Of a DNA stretch of 64,000 nt, positions 57,097 to 64,000 are shown piece after piece. Location: assembly GCF_041240605.1 (NCBI RefSeq), contig NZ_CP162487.1:1619001-1683000 (forward strand). The letters run 5' to 3'. The notes beneath the pieces are model-generated. The model had not been told where the DNA came from. It did no database searches and worked only from the letters and a program-made list of their open reading frames with translations. The position numbers and the translations under genes were made by a program. Position 1 is the first letter of the stretch. Each line of letters opens with the position of its first letter. The stretch comes from Xanthomonas sp. DAR 80977 (GTDB lineage Bacteria; Pseudomonadota; Gammaproteobacteria; Xanthomonadales; Xanthomonadaceae).

Positions 57097-59145
57097 ATGT
57101 CCAGCAGCATTTTTCGAGTGCATCCGGCCATCGGCATCGGCAGGGTCGGCGACAGCCAGGAGTTCTATCTGGCCCCGGTGACCGCGGCCGGCACGCGCGG
57201 CGCCGACGGCCTGATGGGCGGCTTGCCGGTACAGCCGGGAACCGAGGACACGCCGATCACCGCGGAGGATTTCCGCGATGCCGACGGCAACGTCAAGCGC
57301 CAGGCCGCGCGGTTCCGCATCTATGCCTATCCCAGCGGCAGCTCCGGGGTCTATCCCAACGGCGGCGGCGTGCGCGTGGACGTGGGCAGCACGGTCGACG
57401 GCAAGACGGTCAAGGACATCGTCTGGACCGTGCACCTGGCCAACAAGAAGCTCAACAACTATTCGACGGTGAGCAAGGACGGCTTCATCGGCATCGAGGC
57501 GTATCCACCCTCGCCGCAGAGCCCGCTGCTGCTGCGCAATCCCGACTACGCAGGCACCAGCGATCCCAACGATCCGGTCCGCCTGCGCCAGCTGGTCATC
57601 GACCCCGGCCCGCGCGCGATCAGCGCCGCCGGCGGGGCCGGCAAGCTCGTCGACTTCGACAAGCCCACCGCGGCCAGCTACGCCGATGCGTCCGGCAGCA
57701 TCCAGACGGTGGACTATCCGAAGAGCTTTCCCGACGATTTCCATCAGTTGCACGAACCGCTCGGTCCGATCGACTCGCTGGGCGAGCTGCACGTGGAGCA
57801 GGACGGCGGGCTGATCGTCGCCGGCGGTTTCGCCAGGACGGTGGCGGTGGTGCAGAACGGACAGTGGCCGCCGTTGAACGACGCGACCGAGAACGGCCTG
57901 TGGTTCGACGACGCGGCCGACGGCCCGGTCAACGCGGTGCTGATCTTCGGCGACGGCACCACCGCGAGCGTGCAGGGCGCGTGGTACGTCACCGGCGATC
58001 CGGGCTATGCGCCGCAGACCCGCAACGTGGTCTCGACCTGGGACGATGTCTACGACGTGTGGGTGCGCCAGCTCGGACTGGTGCCCTCGCTCTACGCCGG
58101 CAACGGCTTCGTCGCCAGCTACCAGCCGTCCTTCAGCGACGACATCCAGCCGATCTTCCATGCGGCGATGCTGCAGCGCTGGAATACCAACCTGCCGTCC
58201 GGCGCGGTCCGCGGCCACGACATGATCGGCGCGATCACCCCCAGCGACGATCCCACCGCCAAGATTCCCAACCTGAAGACGCTGATCCGCGATCCGGATT
58301 CGACGGCCGACATCAAGACCGGCTCGCCGATGATGCCGCTGTCGCTCGGCGACGCGGCTAAGAGCTTCCTGACCGTCAGCCCGACCCAGTATTTCCTGCT
58401 CGGCCAATGGCACGCCAGGACCTATGCGCAAGGCCCCGGGCCGGCGCTGGGGCCGGGCGAGGCGCTGGACCGCATCACGCTGGAGAACTGCCTGGGCGGC
58501 CGCTACAGCCCGGGCATCGAAGTGTCGTTCCCGATCCGCGACGTCAACCTCTACGTGCAGGACTGGCAGGCGCAGGACTGCGGGCCGTTCCGGGTGCGCC
58601 AGGCGCCGCTGGACTACAGCAAGGCGACGCCCGGCACGCCGTTCCTGAGCTTCGGCTACGTGCCGCTGCAAACCCAGCCGGTGGAGCCGGGCGACATCTC
58701 CAAGTTCATGTCGGTGCCCTGGCATACCGACTACAACTCCTGTGCCACGCATCTGCCCGATCCCAATCCGGACGTGAACAACACCTTGTTCTGGTCGTGG
58801 CCGGCCGAACGGCCGTTCGCGGTGTATCCGGTCTCGCTGTGCACCTTCGATCCGGAGGACCTGACCTGGAGCGTGGGCCAGCAGGTGTATTCGGTCCGCG
58901 GTACCGGCACCGATACCGACTACCCGGCGCAGGCCGGGCGTTTCCAGCAGTACCACGATTTCGTGGATCACTGGGCCAAGGTCGGGTTCGTCATCAGCGG
59001 CGCGCAGATCCCAACCGAATCCGGCAAGTCCGCCTATCCCGCGGATATCTTCCTGGAAGTGCAGAGCCTCTTCGACATCGGCAGCGACTACGTGGCGCCG
59101 TGGCCGATGGCGGACATCCCCAAGTACACGCCGCCCGGCAACTGA
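57097..59145 (+). CDS. LodA/GoxA-family amino-acid oxidase (cysteine tryptophylquinone)
   Basis: A 682-residue protein of the LodA family, opening with IFRVHPAIGIGRVGDSQEFY. It carries LENCLGGRYSPGIEVSF, whose Cys465 fits the cofactor cysteine, and MSVPWHTDYNSCATHLPD with Trp542, the probable cofactor tryptophan; a WSWPAERP motif follows. Known members (L-lysine epsilon-oxidase LodA, glycine oxidase GoxA) oxidatively deaminate amino acids, releasing hydrogen peroxide. The substrate here is unknown. It has no signal peptide, as is usual in the family. GAGGAG lies before the ATG. A LodB-type flavoprotein gene follows. Confidence 0.93.
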   Translation: MSSSIFRVHPAIGIGRVGDSQEFYLAPVTAAGTRGADGLMGGLPVQPGTEDTPITAEDFRDADGNVKRQAARFRIYAYPSGSSGVYPNGGGVRVDVGSTVDGKTVKDIVWTVHLANKKLNNYSTVSKDGFIGIEAYPPSPQSPLLLRNPDYAGTSDPNDPVRLRQLVIDPGPRAISAAGGAGKLVDFDKPTAASYADASGSIQTVDYPKSFPDDFHQLHEPLGPIDSLGELHVEQDGGLIVAGGFARTVAVVQNGQWPPLNDATENGLWFDDAADGPVNAVLIFGDGTTASVQGAWYVTGDPGYAPQTRNVVSTWDDVYDVWVRQLGLVPSLYAGNGFVASYQPSFSDDIQPIFHAAMLQRWNTNLPSGAVRGHDMIGAITPSDDPTAKIPNLKTLIRDPDSTADIKTGSPMMPLSLGDAAKSFLTVSPTQYFLLGQWHARTYAQGPGPALGPGEALDRITLENCLGGRYSPGIEVSFPIRDVNLYVQDWQAQDCGPFRVRQAPLDYSKATPGTPFLSFGYVPLQTQPVEPGDISKFMSVPWHTDYNSCATHLPDPNPDVNNTLFWSWPAERPFAVYPVSLCTFDPEDLTWSVGQQVYSVRGTGTDTDYPAQAGRFQQYHDFVDHWAKVGFVISGAQIPTESGKSAYPADIFLEVQSLFDIGSDYVAPWPMADIPKYTPPGN

Positions 59146-59153
59146 CCCTGCGC

Positions 59154-60296
59154 ATGGCGGCGCGCACGTTGGCAAGCGGCCGCGCGGCGAGCGACCGCCA
59201 CGCGGTGGCGATCGTCGGCGGCGGCGCCGCCGGCTGCGCCACTGCGCTGGCGCTGGCCGCGCACGGGGTCGAGGATGCGGTGGTCATCGACCTCGGCCGC
59301 GCGCCCGGTTGGCGGCTGGGCGAGGCCATGCCGCCGACCAGCGCGGCGGTGCTGCAGCGGCTCGGCGTGTGGGACGCGTTCCTGGCGCAGGCGCCCTTGC
59401 CCTCGGCCGGCAGTTGCGCGAGCTGGGGCAAGCCCGAGCTGGGCTACAACGATTTCATCGTCGCCGGCCAGGGCAAGGGCTGGCACGTGGACCGCGGCGC
59501 CTTCGACGCGATGCTGGCCGCGGCGGTACCGGCGCGCGGCGGCACGTCGCTGCGCGGCCTGCGCCTGTGCGGCATCGGCCGCTGCGCGGACGGCGGCTAT
59601 CTGCTGGAACTGCGCGGCGAGGACGGCCGCCGTCGCCAGCTGGCGGCCGGATTCCTGGTCGATGCCAGCGGCATCGCCGCGGCCGCGGTGCGACGGCTGG
59701 GCGTGGCCCGCAACGAGGTCGATTGCCTGGGCTTCGTCGCGGCCGTGGTCGCACTGCAGCGCCCCGAGGCGATCCCGTCGCAGGCCTTGCTGGAGGCCTG
59801 CCACGACGGCTGGTGGTACGCGGCCAAGCTGCCGGGCAAGCGCATGGTGGTGGCGTTGGCGGTGGAGCCTGCGCGGCAACGCCACTACCGCGATGCCGCG
59901 CTGTGGTCGGCCGCGGCCGGCGCCACCCGGCATGTCGCGCGCTGGCTGCAGCAGGGCGCTGCCGTGCTGCCGGAGAGCGGCGGCCTGCTGGCGGCGTTGG
60001 CGCCGGCGGCGATCCTGAGCCGCGTGGTCGGCGAGGGCTGGCTGGCGGTGGGCGACGCGGCCAGCGCCTACGATCCGCTCGCCGCGCAGGGCATCGTCAA
60101 GGCCCTGCAGGACGGCGAGGCCGCGGGGCAGGCGCTGGCGCAGCACCTGCACGGCGCGGGGCCGGCGGCATTGGCGAGCTACCAGGATCGCGTGTTCGCG
60201 CGCTTCACCGAGCACCTGCGCGTGCGCCGCTCGCTGTATGGGCGCGAGCGGCGCTGGCCGCAGTCGCCGTTCTGGCAGGCGCGCCTGTCGCGGTGA
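59154..60296 (+). CDS. LodB-like FAD-dependent maturase
   Basis: A 380-residue flavoprotein of the halogenase/monooxygenase-like group. The FAD motif is VAIVGGGAAGCATALALAAHG, and the second FAD motif is GEGWLAVGDAASAYDPLAAQG. Also present are RLGEAMPPTSAAVLQRLGVW and LVDASGIAAAAVRRLG. LodB-type proteins are needed to generate the tryptophylquinone in LodA. It starts 8 bp after the LodA stop, which is the standard lodAB arrangement. A gene product of this type without LodA would be hard to assign; the context settles it. Confidence 0.9.
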   Translation: MAARTLASGRAASDRHAVAIVGGGAAGCATALALAAHGVEDAVVIDLGRAPGWRLGEAMPPTSAAVLQRLGVWDAFLAQAPLPSAGSCASWGKPELGYNDFIVAGQGKGWHVDRGAFDAMLAAAVPARGGTSLRGLRLCGIGRCADGGYLLELRGEDGRRRQLAAGFLVDASGIAAAAVRRLGVARNEVDCLGFVAAVVALQRPEAIPSQALLEACHDGWWYAAKLPGKRMVVALAVEPARQRHYRDAALWSAAAGATRHVARWLQQGAAVLPESGGLLAALAPAAILSRVVGEGWLAVGDAASAYDPLAAQGIVKALQDGEAAGQALAQHLHGAGPAALASYQDRVFARFTEHLRVRRSLYGRERRWPQSPFWQARLSR

Positions 60297-60469
60297 CGGG
60301 ACTGCATGCGCGGCAGGAGCGTTGAGATGGGGCGCTTTTTCGCTCGCTTGTCGACCGGCGGCGGCACCGCGTCATCCGCGCCGGAATGGCGCCACAGGGG
60401 ACCGGCCCGGGTTCGGCGTGCGCATCGGCGCAGGAGCGCCACGTCGCCGCCGTGCTGCGGGCGGGCAGC

Positions 60470-61009
60470 TCACGTGCCGCGCATCCACGCCGGGTCGCGC
60501 CGCGCGATGCGCGCGAATGCCGGGCAGTCTTCGCGGTGCGCGCCGCGCAGGTAGCCCAGGCTCATCAGGAACTCGCCGGTGATCTCGCCGCCGGTGAAAC
60601 GGAAGGTGCGCTTGAACAGCTTGATCCACTCGGCCTTGTCGCGCGGATGGTGCGCGTCCAGCCAGGCGGCGAAGCCGCCGTGCGATGCGCGCAGGCCCTG
60701 GATCACCTGCGCGTTGTGGATCGCCGCCTGCACCTTGAGCCGGTTGCGGACGATGCCCGGATCGGCGAGCAGGCGCAGCACGTCGGCCTCGCCGTAGGCG
60801 GCGACCGTGTCCACGTCGAACCCGGCGTAGGCGGCGCGGAAGCCGGCGCGCTTCTTCAGCATCAGTTCCCAGCTCAGCCCGGCCTGGTTGATCTCCAGTA
60901 CCAGCCGTTCGAACAGGTCGGATTCGGCGCGCTGCGGGAAGCCGTATTCCTCGTCGTGGTAGGGGCCGTGCAAGGCGTGGCCGGGGGCGATGTCGCAATA
61001 GCTGCTCAT
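60470..61009 (-). CDS. tag: 3-methyladenine DNA glycosylase I
   Basis: A 179-residue HhH-superfamily glycosylase that removes 3-methyladenine from DNA. Tag features are YHDEEYGFPQRAESDLFERL, QAGLSWELMLKKRAGFRAAYAGFD, IVRNRLKVQAAIHNAQ, and FTGGEITGEFLMSLGYL. The usual zinc-site cysteine and histidine pair at the N-terminus is Cys5/His12-region (SYCDIAPGHALHGPYHD). It lies 15 bp downstream of the DUF4153 gene and is probably co-transcribed. Confidence 0.94.
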   Translation of the reverse strand: MSSYCDIAPGHALHGPYHDEEYGFPQRAESDLFERLVLEINQAGLSWELMLKKRAGFRAAYAGFDVDTVAAYGEADVLRLLADPGIVRNRLKVQAAIHNAQVIQGLRASHGGFAAWLDAHHPRDKAEWIKLFKRTFRFTGGEITGEFLMSLGYLRGAHREDCPAFARIARRDPAWMRGT

Positions 61010-61024
61010 GCGGGGTGGACTCCG

Positions 61025-62842
61025 TCAGTCGTCCTGGTCGTGGTCTTCGGGGGAGATCTCGGCACGCTGCGCATCCGGCAAGCGCAGGTCCGGCCAGCGT
61101 CGCGGCGCCAGTTCCAGCTTGCCGGCGCGCAGCGCGTCGAACGGCGCATCGGCGCGATCGGGGGCGCTGGGCGAGAAGTGCACCCGCGCCGCATCCTGCC
61201 AGCGGTCCTGGCGGCGCGCATGGATGCGGCACTCCATGCCGTAATTGTCGGCGTCGTTGCACAGCAGCGCCTCGTCGCTGCCGTCGCTGTCCAGGTCGCG
61301 CAGCAGCAGCACGCAGTGGCCGTCGCGCTGGCGGCAGCCGCCATCGTGCAGGGTGCCGGCCAGCAGCGCCTGCCACCAGCCGTCGCCGGGATCGGCGCTG
61401 CCGGCGGCGAGCGGGATGTGCTGGCGCAACCCGGCCGCGTCGGCGATGCGCTCCTGGTCGCGCTTCTCGCCGTCGTCCTCGCCGCCGCCCCAGCGCTGCG
61501 TGCGTTGCAGGACGCGCTGCAGCCGTTCCAGTTGCGCCGCGTCGCCGGCGAAGGCCGGCGTCTCGCGCAGCGATTGCACGGCCCGGTAACCGCGGCGGCC
61601 GCTGTCGAAGCGCAGGTAGTACAGGTCCATCTGCTCGGCCGTGCTGCGGCTGTCGGCCAGGCGCTGCAACTGGTTGCCGACGACGATGCGGTACGGGTCC
61701 AGCAGCGGCGAACAGGTCGCCAGCGCCAGCGCGATCACCACCCAGGACATGGCGCGGTTGACCGGCGCCAGCGGCCGCAGCCAGCGCCCGTCCGGGCGCA
61801 GCACCGCCCACGCGTAGCCGAACGCGTAGCCGCAGGCGACTACCGCCACCAGCACGCCGTTGAAGCGCTCCGCGCTCCAGCCGTACTGGCCGATGCGCAG
61901 CCACAGCGCGTACAGCGCCAGCAGCGCGTACAGCGGCAGGCTCAGCAGGCCGGCGTCGATCAGCCGCCGCAGCCATTGCGGATAGGGCGCGGTGGCGGCG
62001 CCGTCCTGGTACACGGCATTGACGAACACCACCAGCGTCGCCACCAGCACGATCAGGATCTTGGCCGCGGCGCGGGTCTCCCACAGCGGCTGCAGCCCGG
62101 TGAACGGCAGGCTCAGCGCGAACAGCACCGCCACGAACGCCAGCAGCGGCAGCAGCCCGGTGCAGATCGCGAACAGGATCTGCCGCATCACCTGCACCGC
62201 GCGCTGCTGGGTGCGGCCGATCAGCAGGCCCAGGCCGAACATGGTGCCGGTGGCGAGGTAGGCGAAGGCGGTCTGGCGGAACAGCTCGCGGAAGAAATCC
62301 AGCTTCACCAGCGCGAACAGCGCGCCCCACAGCCACAGCACCAGCCAGCAGATGCCGACGAACAGCCCGGCCAGCGCCAGGGTCAGCGCGTTCTGCCAGG
62401 CATGCTCGAACAGCTCGCGATACGGCGCCTGCCACTGCCCGTGCTGCAGCCGGCACTGCAGCCACGGCAGCAGCACGAACATGCCCAGCGCGACGGCCAT
62501 GCCGAACGGGGCCAGCACCTCCGCGCTGCGCAACCCGGGCGCGCCGGTGGCGCTCCACGCCGCCCAGGCCGACAGCGCCGCCACCAGCATCGCCAGCGCG
62601 ATCACGTGCTGCCACAGGCGCAGATCGTTCAGGCGCCGCACCGACAGCAGGGTCAGCGTCGGCACGGTCAGCACCAGGGTGTACCAGCACACCCGGCCGC
62701 CCAGCGCCGCGAACGGCCACAGGCCGGTCTCGGCGCCACGCTGGGCCAGGTACATCAGCGCGCCCTGCAGCAGCGCCACCAGGACGATGAAGGCGCGGGT
62801 GCGGCGCGGCAGGTCGGGGGCGGTTTCCATGCGGGACAGCAT
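61025..62842 (-). CDS. DUF4153 multi-pass membrane protein
   Basis: A 605-residue protein. The first ~400 residues contain about ten membrane helices with the DUF4153 pattern (LFALVKLDFFRELFRQTAFAY, TMFGLGLLIGRTQQRAVQVM, FVNAVYQDGAATAPYPQWLR). The C-terminal ~200 residues are soluble and probably periplasmic (MDLYYLRFDSGRRGYRAVQS). The function is unknown. The ATG at 62842 is used, but an ATG at 62830 is better spaced from an upstream AAGG. It precedes tag by 15 bp. Confidence 0.85.
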   Translation of the reverse strand: MLSRMETAPDLPRRTRAFIVLVALLQGALMYLAQRGAETGLWPFAALGGRVCWYTLVLTVPTLTLLSVRRLNDLRLWQHVIALAMLVAALSAWAAWSATGAPGLRSAEVLAPFGMAVALGMFVLLPWLQCRLQHGQWQAPYRELFEHAWQNALTLALAGLFVGICWLVLWLWGALFALVKLDFFRELFRQTAFAYLATGTMFGLGLLIGRTQQRAVQVMRQILFAICTGLLPLLAFVAVLFALSLPFTGLQPLWETRAAAKILIVLVATLVVFVNAVYQDGAATAPYPQWLRRLIDAGLLSLPLYALLALYALWLRIGQYGWSAERFNGVLVAVVACGYAFGYAWAVLRPDGRWLRPLAPVNRAMSWVVIALALATCSPLLDPYRIVVGNQLQRLADSRSTAEQMDLYYLRFDSGRRGYRAVQSLRETPAFAGDAAQLERLQRVLQRTQRWGGGEDDGEKRDQERIADAAGLRQHIPLAAGSADPGDGWWQALLAGTLHDGGCRQRDGHCVLLLRDLDSDGSDEALLCNDADNYGMECRIHARRQDRWQDAARVHFSPSAPDRADAPFDALRAGKLELAPRRWPDLRLPDAQRAEISPEDHDQDD

Positions 62843-62936
62843 CCTTGGCGGCGCGGCAGCGCGCGATCGGGCCGATTATGGCAGCCCGGTCCGGCCGGGC
62901 GCAGCGCCGGCGCGGGAGGGACGATAGAATGGGGCC

Positions 62937-63503
62937 ATGTCCGCTTTGCCTACCCCCCTGGCCAACCAACTGCTGATCGCGCTGCCGGCGCTGTCCGATC
63001 CCAACTTCGCGCGCGGCGTGGCCCTGATCTGCCAGCACGACGAGAACGGCGCGATGGGCGTGCTGGTCAACCGCGCCTCCGAATACACGCTCGGCGAAGT
63101 GCTCGAGCAGATGGGCATCGACACCATTGACGCCACGCTGCGCGAGCAGGTGGTGCTCAGCGGCGGCCCGGTGCACCCGGAGCGCGGCTTCGTGATCCAC
63201 GACGGCGAGCGCGCCTGGGATTCGAGCCTGGCGTTCGGCGATGGCCTGTTCCTGACCACCTCGCGCGACGTGCTCGAAGCGATGGCGCGCGGCGACGGCC
63301 CGCGCAACGCGGTGGTCGCGCTGGGCTGCGCCGGCTGGGGCGCCGGCCAGCTCGAATACGAGCTGGGCGAGAACAGCTGGCTGACCGCGCCGGCCGATGC
63401 CGAACTGCTGTTCGAGCTGCCGCTGGAACGGCGCTGGCAGACCGCGGCCGGCCGCATCGGCGTGGACCTGTTCCGCCTCACCGACTACAGCGGGCATGCC
63501 TGA
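62937..63503 (+). CDS. yqgE: UPF0301/AlgH-family protein YqgE
   Basis: A 188-residue protein with the YqgE fold: [20 protein letters not shown], then [33 protein letters not shown], and [17 protein letters not shown]. In Pseudomonas the homologue is linked to alginate regulation, but its molecular role is unknown. It is followed by yqgF with an 8-bp overlap, a conserved pair. Confidence 0.95.
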   Translation: MSALPTPLANQLLIALPALSDPNFARGVALICQHDENGAMGVLVNRASEYTLGEVLEQMGIDTIDATLREQVVLSGGPVHPERGFVIHDGERAWDSSLAFGDGLFLTTSRDVLEAMARGDGPRNAVVALGCAGWGAGQLEYELGENSWLTAPADAELLFELPLERRWQTAAGRIGVDLFRLTDYSGHA

Positions 63504-63993
63504 GCCCGGCGCACCCGCTGCGGACACCGCCACTGCCGGCACGATCCGCCGCGACGGCACCGTGCTCGGCTTCGACGTCGGCAACCGCCGCATCGGCGTG
63601 GCCGTGGGCAGCAGCTTCGGCAGCGGCGCGCGCGCGCTGGCGGTGGTCGACGTGCATGCGCAGGGGCCGGACTGGCCGGCGCTGGACCGGCTGCATGCCG
63701 AGTGGCGCCCGCACGGCCTGGTGGTCGGCGATCCGCTGACCCTCGACGGCGCCGACCAACCCAACCGCAAGCGCGCGCATGCCTTCGCCCGCGAACTCGG
63801 CGCACGCTACCGGTTGCCGGTGGTGCTGGTCGACGAGCGTTCCAGTTCGGTCGAGGCGGCCAAGCGTTTCGCCGTGGACCGCGCCGCCGGGCGCAAGCGC
63901 CGCCGCGACGCCGCCGCGCTGGACGCGGTCGCCGCCGCGGTGATCATCGAGCGCTGGCTGGCCGCGCCCGACGACGCCACCCCCATTTCCTGA
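63496..63993 (+). CDS. yqgF: Putative pre-16S rRNA nuclease / Holliday-junction resolvase-like YqgF
   Basis: A 165-residue RNase H-fold nuclease. Motifs are [20 protein letters not shown] with the first catalytic Asp, [28 protein letters not shown] with Glu, and [18 protein letters not shown] with the last Asp. The family processes pre-16S rRNA 5' ends and was earlier proposed as a resolvase. The N-terminal ~20 residues are a variable extension. The ATG overlaps the end of yqgE. Confidence 0.93.
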   Translation: MPEPGAPAADTATAGTIRRDGTVLGFDVGNRRIGVAVGSSFGSGARALAVVDVHAQGPDWPALDRLHAEWRPHGLVVGDPLTLDGADQPNRKRAHAFARELGARYRLPVVLVDERSSSVEAAKRFAVDRAAGRKRRRDAAALDAVAAAVIIERWLAAPDDATPIS

Positions 63994-64000
63994 TTCCCTT

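Overview
The window is high-GC DNA from a gammaproteobacterium of the Xanthomonadaceae, most likely a Xanthomonas. I infer this from gene content (pilTU next to yggS/proC, aroKB, a metX-metB-hom operon, sensors with Y_Y_Y and propeller domains, an AAC(6')-like acetyltransferase resembling the Stenotrophomonas type) and from Xanthomonas-style intergenic repeats. The species is not determined. Most genes are chromosomal housekeeping or signalling genes with strong GC3 bias. An accessory island with lower GC lies at about 47.8-53.5 kb.

Layout. 1-7.7 kb: mtgA end, GT2 glycosyltransferase, CBS protein, AsmA-like protein, hemolysin III-like protein, RF3 and an M23 peptidase. 7.8-11.4 kb: a SAM-I riboswitch followed by a coupled methionine operon (MetX-type acyltransferase, cystathionine gamma-synthase, homoserine dehydrogenase). 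11.4-19.9 kb: secreted alpha/beta hydrolase, propeller diguanylate cyclase, L-serine dehydratase, glutaredoxin-like protein, unknown secreted protein, GNAT. 20.1-21.9 kb: YceI / cytochrome b561 / YceI operon with a clear terminator. 22.2-29.5 kb: two tandem paralogous hybrid histidine kinases. 29.6-34.1 kb: MdtD-like efflux pump, five-unit REP/BIME array, hemE, WGR protein, GlxA-type regulator. 34.2-38.9 kb: isochorismatase-cupin pair, aroB-aroK, pdxH, AAC(6')-like acetyltransferase, BtuF-like protein. 38.9-41.9 kb: MFS pump divergent from soxR with a SoxR box between them, then ldhA. 41.9-47.8 kb: DUF4426 lipoprotein, proC, unknown secreted protein, yggS, pilT, pilU. 47.8-53.7 kb: secreted Rhs protein with a metallopeptidase-like tip, candidate immunity lipoprotein, small membrane proteins and two broken copies of the start of a Tat-exported asparaginase. 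53.7-55.1 kb: two membrane proteins. 55.6-60.3 kb: LodA/LodB-type quinone-cofactor oxidase system with a CXXCH lipoprotein. 60.5-64.0 kb: tag, DUF4153 membrane protein, yqgE and yqgF/ruvX.

The most interesting items are: (i) the Rhs tip/immunity pair and its rearranged flank; (ii) a three-gene LodA/LodB operon whose first product carries a haem-binding motif; (iii) two intergenic repeat families, one abutting TAG stop codons and one a tandem array whose hairpin stems show compensatory changes; (iv) a SoxR box arranged to control a divergent efflux pump; (v) a near-identical kinase patch in two otherwise divergent tandem sensors. No tRNA, rRNA, CRISPR array, intact IS element or phage was recognised.
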